Source of the DNA: ZC4RG20 sp036381515
GTDB taxonomy: Bacteria; Pseudomonadota; Gammaproteobacteria; Steroidobacterales; Rariloculaceae
Assembly: GCA_036381515.1 (NCBI GenBank)
Contig: DASVCR010000073.1
Location: 1-64,000, forward strand
Reading direction: 5' to 3'
Length of the DNA stretch: 64,000 nucleotides
In this document: one piece after another, positions 33,699 to 42,067 of the stretch
How positions within the stretch are numbered: the first letter of the stretch is position 1
How the letters are laid out: each line of letters begins with the position of its first letter
The notes under the pieces: generated by a model
What the model saw: the letters and a program-made list of their open reading frames with translations, nothing else
Databases searched by the model: none
Told to the model about the DNA's origin: nothing
Made by a program: the position numbers and the translations under genes

Positions 33699-34643
33699 AT
33701 GACCGCGATGATCGACTGTCAGGGACTCACCAAACAGTACGGCACATTGCTGGCCGTCGACGATCTGACCTTCAGGGTCGAGCCGGGCGAGGTGCTCGGC
33801 TTTCTCGGGCCGAACGGCGCGGGCAAAACGACGACGATGCGGATCATCGCCGGCTTCCTCGCGCCGACGGCCGGCAAGGTGAAGGTCTGCGGCTACGACG
33901 TCGAGGCCCAGCCGATTGAGGCGAAACGCTGCATCGGCTATCTGCCGGAGGGCGCGCCGAGCTATCCGGAGATGACGCCGCGCGAGTTCCTGGAGTTCAT
34001 CGCGGACGCGCGCGGCGTGCCTGCCGCGACGCGCCGGCAGCGCCTCGAAGAGGTTTATGGGATGCTCCACCTCGAGCGCGTGCTCGACCAGACCATCGAG
34101 ACGCTGTCGAAGGGCTACCGGCGCCGGGTCGGGCTCGCACAGGCGATCCTGCACGATCCGGACGTGCTGCTGCTCGACGAGCCGACGGACGGCCTCGATC
34201 CGAATCAGAAGCACGAGGTCCGGCAGCTGATCGGCGGGATGGCGAAGAGCAAGATCATCGTGATCTCGACGCACCTGCTCGAGGAGGTCGACGCCGTTTG
34301 CACGCGCGCCGTCGTCATCGCGCGAGGCAAAATCCTCGCGGACGATACGCCCGCCGGCCTCGAGGCGCGCTCGCGCTTCCACAACGCGGTGTCGCTGAAG
34401 CTCGCCGACCCGGCGGATCTCAAGACGGCGAAGGCCGAGATCGAAGCGTTGCCCGAGGTGGCCTCGACGGAGCTCGACGAGCGCAACGGCCGCCTCACGG
34501 CGTTTCCCGCGCCGAACCGCCTGCCGCTGACGCCGATCAGCAGGCTCGCCGAGCAGCGGGGCTGGGCGCTCGACGAGCTGCATCTCGAAACCGGCCGACT
34601 CGACGAAGTGTTCCGCACGATCACCGGAGGAGCGAGCGCATGA
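33699..34643 (+). CDS. ABC transporter ATPase, GldA-like
   Basis: A 314-residue ATP-binding subunit. Walker A GPNGAGKTTT (residues about 38-47), Q-loop region GYLPEGAPSYPEM, signature LSKGYRRRVGLAQ, Walker B VLLLDEPTDGLDP and H-loop ISTHLLEEV. The C-terminal 90 residues form the extra domain common in ABC-2 exporters (LADPADLKTAKAEIEALPEV). Start ATG at 33699; the upstream open frame is not protein-like. It is the first of four overlapping genes: ATPase, permease, GldG-like, DUF4340. Confidence 0.92.
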   Translation: MTAMIDCQGLTKQYGTLLAVDDLTFRVEPGEVLGFLGPNGAGKTTTMRIIAGFLAPTAGKVKVCGYDVEAQPIEAKRCIGYLPEGAPSYPEMTPREFLEFIADARGVPAATRRQRLEEVYGMLHLERVLDQTIETLSKGYRRRVGLAQAILHDPDVLLLDEPTDGLDPNQKHEVRQLIGGMAKSKIIVISTHLLEEVDAVCTRAVVIARGKILADDTPAGLEARSRFHNAVSLKLADPADLKTAKAEIEALPEVASTELDERNGRLTAFPAPNRLPLTPISRLAEQRGWALDELHLETGRLDEVFRTITGGASA

Positions 34644-35374
34644 ACGGAATGGTCGCGGTCTTCAAGAGGGAGCTCGCGAGCTACTTCACCACCCCCGTCG
34701 CTTACGTCTTCATCGTCATCTTTTTGATCGTCGCGAACGCATTCACGTTCTATCTCGGCAACTTCTACGAACGCGGGCAGGCGGATCTCGCGTCGTTCTT
34801 CACGTTCCACCCCTGGCTGTTTCTGTTCCTCGTGCCGGCGCTCAGCATGCGGCTGTGGGCGGAGGAAAGAAAGTCCGGCAGCATCGAGCTCCTGATGACG
34901 CTGCCGATCAAGCCGTGGCAATCCGTGCTAGGCAAGTACCTGGCCGCGTGGGCCTTCACGGCGCTCGCGATCGCGCTTACGTTCCCGATCTGGATGACCG
35001 TAAACTACCTCGGCGCCCCTGACAACGGCGTGATCTTCGCCGCGTATCTCGGCAGCATCCTGATGGCCGGTGGCTTTCTCGCGGTCGGCTCGTGCATCTC
35101 GGCGATCACGAAGAATCAGGTGATCGCGTTCATCATCTCGGTCGTCGTGTCGCTCGCGCTCCTGCTCGCGGGCCTTCCGCTCGTGCTCGACGTCTTCGCC
35201 GCATGGGCGCCGCAGGCCATCGTCGACACGATCGCGAGCCTCAGCTTTCTCACGCATTTCGACAGCATCAGCAAAGGCGTGATCGACGTTCGCGACATCG
35301 TGTATTTCGGGCTGCTGATCGGGTTTGCCCTCTACGCCAATACGATCATTCTCGAACTGAAGAAGGCCGACTGA
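34640..35374 (+). CDS. ABC-2 type permease, GldF-like
   Basis: A 244-residue inner-membrane protein with six helices, beginning MNGMVAVFKRELASYFTTPVAYVF. The conserved loop WAEERKSGSIELLMTLPI precedes the third helix, as in GldF and NosY-type ABC-2 permeases. It starts at an ATG overlapping the ATPase stop (ATGA), with GGAGG upstream. It pairs with the upstream ATPase and the downstream GldG-like protein. The cargo is unknown. Gliding itself is not implied, as such clusters are frequent in non-gliding bacteria. Confidence 0.9.
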   Translation: MNGMVAVFKRELASYFTTPVAYVFIVIFLIVANAFTFYLGNFYERGQADLASFFTFHPWLFLFLVPALSMRLWAEERKSGSIELLMTLPIKPWQSVLGKYLAAWAFTALAIALTFPIWMTVNYLGAPDNGVIFAAYLGSILMAGGFLAVGSCISAITKNQVIAFIISVVVSLALLLAGLPLVLDVFAAWAPQAIVDTIASLSFLTHFDSISKGVIDVRDIVYFGLLIGFALYANTIILELKKAD

Positions 35375-35375
35375 C

Positions 35376-37358
35376 ATGAGCTCAGCAGGACGCCGCCGAA
35401 TCGGCTATTCGACGCTCGCGCTGCTCGCGCTGGTCTTCATTGCCGCCATCATGGCGAGCAACACGCTGCTGCGCGGCTGGCGCATCGACCTGACGGAGAA
35501 TCAGCTCTACACGCTGTCGCCGGGCACACGCTCGCTGCTCGGCAAGCTCGAGGAGCCGATCAACCTTTATCTCTTCTTCAGTAACCGCGACACGGCCGAC
35601 CTACAGTTCCTGCGCACGTATGCGGTGCGCGTACAGGAGATGCTCGAGGAGCTCGCGTTGCACTCGGACGGGATGCTGCGCGTCGAGGTCATCGATCCGC
35701 AGCCGTTCTCGGAGGAGGAGGATCGTGCGACGCAGTTCGGCCTGCAGTCGGTGAGCCTCGGGAATCTGGGCGAGAACATCTTCTTCGGGCTCGCCGGCAC
35801 GAACGGCGTCGGCGACGAGGCGGCGATCCCGTTCCTCGACCCGGAGAAGGAGCCGTTCCTCGAGTACGACATCGCGAGGATGATCTACAGCCTCGCGAAT
35901 CCGGAGAAGCCCGTCGTAGGGCTCCTGAGCGGCGTCGCGATGAGCGGCGGCTTCGACCCGCAGGCGCAGAGACCGACGTCGCCGTGGGTCATCACGCAGC
36001 AGGTCCGCCAGCTCTTCGAGGTGCGCACGCTCCCGACGAGCGTCGAGCGGATCGACGACGACATCGACGTGCTGTGGCTGGTCCATCCGACCAACCTCGA
36101 CGACAAGACGCTCTACGCGATCGATCAGTTCGTGCTGCGCGGCGGCCGCGCGCTGATCTTCGTCGATCCGCTCGCCGAGGTCGCGACGGCGGCGGCCGGG
36201 CCGAGCGGCTTCGGCATGCCGAGCGGCTCGAACCTCGAGCGGCTGTTCGACGCATGGGGCGTCGAGTTCTCGTCCGACATGGTCGTCGCCGACGACATCA
36301 ATGCGCTCAGCGTCACGATGGGGTTCGGGCGGTCGGTCCGGCACCTCGGGCTGGTCGGGGTCCGGGGGGACGGGCTAGACCAGGAGGACGTGATCACCGC
36401 GGGGCTCGAGACGATCAACATCGGCACGGCCGGCCACTTCGAGTCGGCCGACGAGGACGGCCCGCAGCTCGTGCCGCTGATCACGTCGAGCGAGCGGGCG
36501 GCGCTCGTGCCGGCCATCCGCTTCCAGTTCCTGTCCGATCCGGGCGAGCTGCTGAACGATTTCATGCCGAGCGGCGAACGCTACGTGCTCGCCGCGCGGC
36601 TCAGCGGCCGGCTCGAGACGGCGTTTCCGGACGGGCCGCCGGACGACGCGGCCGACGCTGACGGCGACGAAGCCGACGACGAGGCCAGCGACGACGCCGC
36701 GGAGCAGACGGCCGACGCGGACGCCGACGACGCGGCGGCCGAAGACTCGGACGCCGAAGACGCGGCCGCGCACGACGCCAACGCGGAGCATCTGACCTCG
36801 ACGGAGAACGCGAACGTCGTGCTCGTCGCCGATGTGGACGTGCTGAGCGATCGGCTGTGGGTGCGGTCGCAGAGCTTCCTCGGCCAGCAGCTCCTGACCG
36901 CGTTCGCGAGCAACGGCGACTTCGTCGTGAACGCGCTCGACAACCTGTCGGGCAGCTCGGACCTGATCGGGCTCAGGAGCCGCGCGACGTTCTCGCGTCC
37001 GTTCACGCGGGTCGAAGCGCTGCGCCGCGAGGCCGACGCGCAATTCCGCGCAACCGAGCAGCGGCTGCAAAACGAGCTCGCGGAGACGGAGCGGCGACTC
37101 GGCGAGCTTCAGCAGCAGCGTCAGGATTCGACGTCGCTGCTGCTGACACCCGAGCAGCAACAGGAGATCGAGCGCTTCGAGCAGGAGCAGCTGCGGATCC
37201 GCCAGGAGCTCAGGGCCGTCCGCCGTAATCTCGACCGCAGCATCGAGCAGCTCGGCACGACGCTGAAGGTCCTGAACATCGGCGTCCTGCCGGTGGCGCT
37301 GACGGGCCTGATGCTGCTGATCATAATCATCCGACGACGTCAGAAGGGGCAACGATGA
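35376..37358 (+). CDS. GldG-family protein with Asp/Ala-rich insert
   Basis: A 660-residue membrane-anchored protein. TM1 is at about 10-31, followed by IDLTENQLYTLSPGTRSLL and the GldG-family substrate-binding-like domain (LYLFFSNRD; VEVIDPQPFSEEEDRA; DVLWLVHPTNLDD; GGRALIFVDPLAE). An Asp/Ala-rich low-complexity stretch of about 50 residues lies at about 421-472. A coiled coil follows (about 560-630), then a C-terminal helix (ISLIIIIRR-type tail). It would sit in the inner membrane with its large domain in the periplasm, working with the ABC subunits. It is separated from the permease stop by one base. Confidence 0.88.
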   Translation: MSSAGRRRIGYSTLALLALVFIAAIMASNTLLRGWRIDLTENQLYTLSPGTRSLLGKLEEPINLYLFFSNRDTADLQFLRTYAVRVQEMLEELALHSDGMLRVEVIDPQPFSEEEDRATQFGLQSVSLGNLGENIFFGLAGTNGVGDEAAIPFLDPEKEPFLEYDIARMIYSLANPEKPVVGLLSGVAMSGGFDPQAQRPTSPWVITQQVRQLFEVRTLPTSVERIDDDIDVLWLVHPTNLDDKTLYAIDQFVLRGGRALIFVDPLAEVATAAAGPSGFGMPSGSNLERLFDAWGVEFSSDMVVADDINALSVTMGFGRSVRHLGLVGVRGDGLDQEDVITAGLETINIGTAGHFESADEDGPQLVPLITSSERAALVPAIRFQFLSDPGELLNDFMPSGERYVLAARLSGRLETAFPDGPPDDAADADGDEADDEASDDAAEQTADADADDAAAEDSDAEDAAAHDANAEHLTSTENANVVLVADVDVLSDRLWVRSQSFLGQQLLTAFASNGDFVVNALDNLSGSSDLIGLRSRATFSRPFTRVEALRREADAQFRATEQRLQNELAETERRLGELQQQRQDSTSLLLTPEQQQEIERFEQEQLRIRQELRAVRRNLDRSIEQLGTTLKVLNIGVLPVALTGLMLLIIIIRRRQKGQR

Positions 37359-38545
37359 CGAGCCGAACGTTGATCGTCCTCGCGGCGGCGCTGGTCGTGC
37401 TGGCGCTCGCCGCGGTATGGGGGCAGCGCGGCGACGCGCCGCCGTCCGACGTGGATGCGCCGTTTCTTCCCGGGCTCGAGGCCGCGCTCGGCGATATCGA
37501 CCGCGTGCGCGTCGTCGGCGCCGGCAACGAGACGCTCGCGACGCTCGAGCGCCGGACGGACAACTGGGTCGTCGCCGAGAAGCAGGGGTATCCGGCGGAC
37601 ATCGCGAAGATCCGCGGTGCGCTGCGTGCGCTCGCGGAAGCGCGGATCATCGAGCAGAAGACGGCAAACCCCGAGTACTACGACCGGCTCGGCGTCGAGT
37701 CGGTCGAGTCGGAGGACGCGAGCGGCGTCCAGCTGATCGCGTATGCGGGCGAAGACCCGCGAGCGTCCGTCATCATCGGCGATTCCGACGCGGCGAACTC
37801 GCAGTACGTGCGCGCGAGCGACGCCGAGACGAGCTACCTCGTCGATCGGAAAATCGACGTGCCGCGCGACGCCGTCGGCTGGATCGATGGGACGATCATG
37901 GACGTTTCGAGCTCGCGAGTCGCGTCCGTCACGATCGAGCACCCGGACGGCGAGACGGTGCGGATCACGAAGAACGACCAGGACGACACGAACTTCACGG
38001 TCGAGAACGTGCCCGAAGGCCGCGAGCTCTCGTATCCCGGCGTCGCGAACGTGCTCGCGAACACGCTCCGGGGCCTGCGGCTCGACGACGTCGCGGCAGC
38101 CGAGGCCGAGCTGCCGGACGAGACGACGCGGACGACCTTCCGCACGTTCGACGGGCTCGTCGTCACGGCGACGTCGTATACGCGCGACGACGAGCAGTGG
38201 GTGCGCTTCGAAGCGAGCGTCGACGAGGCGGCGAACGCTGGTGACGAAGGGACGGCGGACGACGCCGGAGCCTCGGGCGGGGAGTCGTCGGGCGAGGCCG
38301 CCGCGGACGCGTCGGACGACGCCGGCACGGCCGCCGCAGACGCCGCCGGCACGGACGCCGCCGATGCAGCCGACGCGGACTCCGCGGACGAGGACGATGC
38401 CGGCGTCGACGTTCACGACGAGGCCGAGCGCATCAACGCGCGGGTCTCGGGCTGGGAGTATCGGATCCCGTCCTACCTGTACGGTCAGCTGACCCGCCGC
38501 ATGGAGGATCTGCTCCGCGACGTCGAAGACGACGACGCCGAGTAG
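37355..38545 (+). CDS. DUF4340 protein with Asp/Ala-rich insert
   Basis: A 396-residue protein with an N-terminal anchor (residues 4-22, LIVLAAALVVLALAAVW). The DUF4340 domain (about 35-285) includes NWVVAEKQGYPADIAKIRGAL and VDRKIDVPRDAVGWID. An Asp/Ala/Ser-rich acidic stretch lies at about 289-358 and a final structured segment reads GWEYRIPSYLYGQLTRRMED. DUF4340 proteins are standard partners of Gld-type ABC clusters, with unknown biochemical function. It starts at an ATG overlapping the gldG stop. A hairpin repeat follows 15 bases after its stop. Confidence 0.88.
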   Translation: MTSRTLIVLAAALVVLALAAVWGQRGDAPPSDVDAPFLPGLEAALGDIDRVRVVGAGNETLATLERRTDNWVVAEKQGYPADIAKIRGALRALAEARIIEQKTANPEYYDRLGVESVESEDASGVQLIAYAGEDPRASVIIGDSDAANSQYVRASDAETSYLVDRKIDVPRDAVGWIDGTIMDVSSSRVASVTIEHPDGETVRITKNDQDDTNFTVENVPEGRELSYPGVANVLANTLRGLRLDDVAAAEAELPDETTRTTFRTFDGLVVTATSYTRDDEQWVRFEASVDEAANAGDEGTADDAGASGGESSGEAAADASDDAGTAAADAAGTDAADAADADSADEDDAGVDVHDEAERINARVSGWEYRIPSYLYGQLTRRMEDLLRDVEDDDAE

Positions 38546-38560
38546 CCGCGGGCGGCATAC

Positions 38561-38594
38561 GGTGTCAGGCACCTTTCCAAAGGTGTCTGACACC
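38561..38594. repeat. Hairpin repeat, second copy of the GTGTCAGACAC element
   Basis: Arms at 38561-38576 (GGTGTCAGGCACCTTT) and 38579-38594 (AAAGGTGTCTGACACC) pair over 16 bp with one G-T mismatch and a 2-nt loop; another CTGACACC follows. It has the same core as the 9298-9358 element. It lies between the DUF4340 gene and ilvA, where it could also end transcription, but no poly-T follows. Confidence 0.75.
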
Positions 38595-38650
38595 TCTTCT
38601 GACACCCTCCCCTAGGGCTGTCGCGCGAGATGAGCTAAGCTCGCGCCTGC

Positions 38651-40210
38651 ATGAGCGCCCGCCCCCACACGTCGAGCCGTCCGCTCGCGGCCGGCTACAT
38701 CGAAAGGATACTCAAGGCTCGCGTCTACGACGTCGCGATCGAGTCGCCGCTCGACCACGCGCCGCGCCTGTCGCGCCGCCTCGATAACGACGTGTGGCTC
38801 AAGCGCGAAGACCTGCAGCCGGTCTTCTCGTTCAAGTGCCGCGGCGCGTTCAACAAGATGGCGCAGCTGCCGCGGGACGCGCTCGCGAAGGGCGTGATCT
38901 GCAGCTCCGCCGGCAACCACGCGCAGGGCGTCGCACTCGCGGCGCGCCGCAGCGGGGTCCGCGCCTTGATCGTGATGCCGCGGAGCACGCCGTCGATCAA
39001 GGTCGACGCGGTCCGCTCGTTCGGCGGCGAGATCGTGCTGCACGGGGATACGTACGACGAGGCCTACGAGCGCGCGATGCAGCTCGCTGCCGAGCAGGAG
39101 CTGACGTTCGTGCACGCGTTCGCGGACCCGGACGTGATCGCGGGCCAGGGCACGATCGGCGTCGAGCTGACGCGCCAGTGGCAGGCACCGCCGGCCGCGA
39201 TCTTCGTGCCGATCGGCGGCGGCGGCCTCGTCGCCGGCATCGGCTCGTACATCAAGCAGCTCTACCCCGACGTCGCCGTGATCGGCGTCGAGCCCGTCGA
39301 GGCGGCGAGCATGCACGACTCGTTGCGCCAGGGCCGGCCGGTCACGCTCGAGCACGTCGGGATCTTCGCGGACGGCGTCGCCGTGCGCCGCGTCAGCGAT
39401 CACACGTTCGCGGTGGCACGGGAGGTCGTCGACGAGATCGTGCTCGTCGAGACGGACGAGATCTGCGCGGCCATCAAGGACATCTTCGAGGACTGCCGCG
39501 TGATCATGGAGCCGGCGGGCGCACTCGCCGTGGCAGGGCTCAAACGCTACGTCGAGCGCGGCCTCCGCGGGCAGCAGCTCGTCGCGATCGCGAGCGGCGC
39601 GAACATCAACTTCGACCGGCTTCGGCACGTCGCCGAGCGCGCCGAGCTCGGCGAGCACCGCGAGGCGCTGATCGCCGTCGAGATCCCGGAGCGCAAGGGC
39701 GAGTTCCTGCGTTTCTGCGAGGCCCTCGGCTCGCGCAGCATCACGGAGTTCAACTACCGCTACGCACCGTCGGAGCAGGCGCGGATCTTCGTCGGCGTCG
39801 CACTGCAGGGCGAGCGCAGCGAGGCCCAGGCGCTGATCGAGCAGCTCGCGGCGCAGGGCTACCCCGTGCTCGACCTGTCGGACAACGAGCTCGCGAAGCT
39901 GCACGTGCGGCACATGATCGGCGGGCACGTGCCGACGATCACCGACGAGCTGATCTACCGTTTCGAGTTCCCGGAGCGCCCGGGCGCGCTGCTCAAGTTC
40001 CTGAAGGCGATCGGCGACCGCTGGAACATCAGCATGTTCCATTACCGCAATCACGGCTCCGACTACGGCCGGGTGCTCGCCGGCGTGCAGGTCCCGGAAG
40101 CCGAGCGCTCGGATTTCAAGGCGCACCTCGCGACGCTCGGCTATGCGTACGTCGAGGAGACGCACAATCCGGCCTATCGACTGTTCCTCGGCGCGAACGG
40201 CGCAAGCTGA
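38651..40210 (+). CDS. ilvA: Threonine ammonia-lyase, biosynthetic
   Basis: A 519-residue PLP enzyme that deaminates threonine to 2-oxobutyrate, the first step of isoleucine synthesis. The PLP Lys62 lies in FSFKCRGAFNKM. SSAGNHAQGVALAA binds the substrate carboxylate and VPIGGGGLVAGIG the PLP phosphate. The C-terminal part (about 335-510) holds two ACT-like regulatory domains (EIPERKGEFLRFCEALG; EFPERPGALLKFLKAIG), typical of the isoleucine-inhibited long form. It stands alone, away from other ilv genes. Confidence 0.95.
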   Translation: MSARPHTSSRPLAAGYIERILKARVYDVAIESPLDHAPRLSRRLDNDVWLKREDLQPVFSFKCRGAFNKMAQLPRDALAKGVICSSAGNHAQGVALAARRSGVRALIVMPRSTPSIKVDAVRSFGGEIVLHGDTYDEAYERAMQLAAEQELTFVHAFADPDVIAGQGTIGVELTRQWQAPPAAIFVPIGGGGLVAGIGSYIKQLYPDVAVIGVEPVEAASMHDSLRQGRPVTLEHVGIFADGVAVRRVSDHTFAVAREVVDEIVLVETDEICAAIKDIFEDCRVIMEPAGALAVAGLKRYVERGLRGQQLVAIASGANINFDRLRHVAERAELGEHREALIAVEIPERKGEFLRFCEALGSRSITEFNYRYAPSEQARIFVGVALQGERSEAQALIEQLAAQGYPVLDLSDNELAKLHVRHMIGGHVPTITDELIYRFEFPERPGALLKFLKAIGDRWNISMFHYRNHGSDYGRVLAGVQVPEAERSDFKAHLATLGYAYVEETHNPAYRLFLGANGAS

Positions 40211-40260
40211 ACGACCGCCTCCGGCCCGTTCAGGAAAGGAACGGCTCGCCGCAGGAGTAA

Positions 40261-40373
40261 GGGTGCTGCGTGATATGCGCGCCTTGGGGAGCGTGCGAGC
40301 CAGGACGGCGAGCCCGCAGCCCACATGGAAGTGCTTGTGGCGGTCCCCAAGGCGCGCATATCACGCAGCACCC
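40261..40373. mobile_element. 113-nt element with perfect 30-nt terminal inverted repeats
   Basis: The arm 40261-40290 (starting GGGTGCTGCGTGATATGC) is an exact inverted copy of 40344-40373. The 53-nt centre is GC-rich with no open frame. It lies 50 bases after ilvA and 58 bases before the convergent unknown gene. Size and arms resemble a MITE or a large dispersed palindrome. No clear target-site duplication is visible beside the arms, so mobility is inferred only from form. A very strong transcript hairpin is an alternative role. Confidence 0.6.
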
Positions 40374-40431
40374 GCCACCACCAACGCCAAAACATCCATG
40401 AACGGAGCACCGGCGTCGAAGCGATTGGGCG

Positions 40432-41070
40432 TCAGAGCGATTCGATGTGCCGGATCTTGCTCGGCTGCGTCAGCCGATAGAAGCGATGCAGCTCATCGCG
40501 CAGCGCGGCGTCGAGCGAACCGTCCTCGAGGCCCGGCGCGAGCTTCAGGCAGTACTTTCCGGCGTAGCGGTTCGCCAACCGGTAGCGCTCGAACTCGTCG
40601 GCCGAGAGCCTCCGGTCGAAGCGCGGCAGGTCGAACAGCCACTGGTGCAGCCCGGCCGGCGTGCGCTCGCCCTGGCGGCCGAGCAGCACGGCCGTCGCGA
40701 TGAACTTGTCGACCTCCGCCTGCAGCTCCATCTCGAGCAGCCGCACCGGCTTCTCGAGCGCGGCATTCCACGCGTAGTACGCGAAATGGCTGACGCCCTC
40801 GAGCACCGTCCAGAAGTCCGCGAGGTTGCTCTCGTCTAGCCGATGAAGCGGGTTCCGCGCCGACAGGCGCTCGACGACGGCCGCCTCGAGATAGAGCGAG
40901 ACCTCGGCCTGCCCATCCCGTTCCGCGATCAGCAGCTTCTCCTCGATGCTGCGCCCGTCCGCGTCGAGCAGCGCCGCGATCCGGGGGTCGGTGATCACGA
41001 AGTCCTCGATGTCGTAGGGGACATCGAGCCGGTAGATGTCCGCGAGGAGCGCTTGGAAGTTGCCGAGCAC
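40432..41070 (-). CDS. Unrecognised protein, about 212 residues
   Basis: A soluble-looking alpha-helical protein with no signal peptide, membrane helix or known motif. Recognisable blocks are DIEDFVITDPRIAALLD, EVSLYLEAAVVERL, DFWTVLEGVSHFAYYAWN and RFDRRLSADEFERYRLANRY. The start is uncertain: I prefer the GTG at 41070 because the ATG at 41223 would overlap the upstream gene by 94 bases and its extra residues are Arg/Ala-rich. It follows another unrecognised gene on the same strand, so the two probably form a small operon. Confidence 0.6.
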   Translation of the reverse strand: MLGNFQALLADIYRLDVPYDIEDFVITDPRIAALLDADGRSIEEKLLIAERDGQAEVSLYLEAAVVERLSARNPLHRLDESNLADFWTVLEGVSHFAYYAWNAALEKPVRLLEMELQAEVDKFIATAVLLGRQGERTPAGLHQWLFDLPRFDRRLSADEFERYRLANRYAGKYCLKLAPGLEDGSLDAALRDELHRFYRLTQPSKIRHIESL

Positions 41071-41129
41071 GACGAGTCGTTGTCCGCTTGTCCGTCCTGA
41101 CGCGAAGTCGCCGGCGGCGGCGCCCGACG

Positions 41130-41759
41130 TCAGTGCTGTCTCATGCCGTCGAGCGTCTGATTCGGCTCGATGCCGAGCCGGCGAAGCGTCCGCTCGGCGC
41201 GCTTGCTGCCCGTCTTGAGCCACACGTCGTAGAGGCGCAGGATGTCGATGTCGTCGTTGCCCCGCGCCTCGTCCCGCACCTCGGTCAGCACGTCGACGAA
41301 GTCCTGGAACTTCGATGCGAGCTCGGCAAAGACGGCCGTGAAGATCTGGCCCCGCACGCTGCCGCGAACGAGCTCCGACAGCGAGCCGTATGCCGATCCA
41401 CCCATCCGCACGTAGTAATCGACATCGACCTGACGGCGCGCGAGGCTCTCGCCGAAGAAGCCGGCGACGAACAGCGAGATGTCTCCGATTCGCTGCAGCG
41501 CGAATTTGCGCTCTTCCGGCGTGCGCGCCTCCATCGCCTCGGCGAGGATCAGCGCGAGCGGCTTCAACGTGCGGCCTTCTTCGGAGCCTTCGTACAACAC
41601 TTCGGAGCGCGCGAAGAGCGTCAGCAGGTTCACGACGTAGTACGCGGTGTGGTCGTCGGCCGAAAGGCCCTGCCGGCTCATCGCGCTCGACACGGAGTTG
41701 CGGAAGAACTCCTCGAGGCTCACGACCGGCTTCACCTTCGTATCGCGCGTCGTTTCCAT
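41130..41759 (-). CDS. Unrecognised protein, about 209 residues
   Basis: Begins METTRDTKVKPVVSLEEFF at 41759, with GAGGGA upstream deciding this start over a longer frame from 41846. It is helical and soluble-looking, with blocks YYVVNLLTLFARSEVLYEG, RIGDISLFVAGFFGESL and VDVDYYVRMGGSAYGSL. No motif lets me assign a family. It is the upstream member of a pair with the gene at 40432-41070. Confidence 0.65.
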   Translation of the reverse strand: METTRDTKVKPVVSLEEFFRNSVSSAMSRQGLSADDHTAYYVVNLLTLFARSEVLYEGSEEGRTLKPLALILAEAMEARTPEERKFALQRIGDISLFVAGFFGESLARRQVDVDYYVRMGGSAYGSLSELVRGSVRGQIFTAVFAELASKFQDFVDVLTEVRDEARGNDDIDILRLYDVWLKTGSKRAERTLRRLGIEPNQTLDGMRQH

Positions 41760-42067
41760 CTCATCCCTCGCCCGCTTCGACGATCGGGCGCCCGGTATGT
41801 TCCCGTGGAGCGGCGGCCGCGCTCGTCTCCGAGTATAGAGAGGCACGCCGAACTGCCCGCATGAAGCGCTTCACGTTTCCCGGCGCCGCGCGCTTTGGCA
41901 GCGAGATCCGATGCCTGCTACTCATGCAGGGAAGCTTCGTTCTCACGGCCGTTGTATCCTTACGTCACACTACTACAGCATATTAGAATGAATTTCGACC
42001 CGCGACGTTCCGCACCGGAAGGCGTAAAGACGGGGGGCTCGAGGACGAACAGTTCGGTCGCGCCGCC
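41760..42067. other. 308-base divergent intergenic region
   Basis: It lies between the unrecognised pair and the SLC13 permease. A locally AT-rich patch at about 41951-41995 (TTGTATCC, TATTAGAATG) is the likeliest promoter area for the permease, but spacings do not fit a clear sigma-70 promoter. Nothing else was seen. Confidence 0.45.

Noticed and set aside
40143..40703. A plus-strand frame across the 113-nt inverted-repeat element
   Set aside because: The peptide is produced by the repeat arms and continues antisense to another gene.
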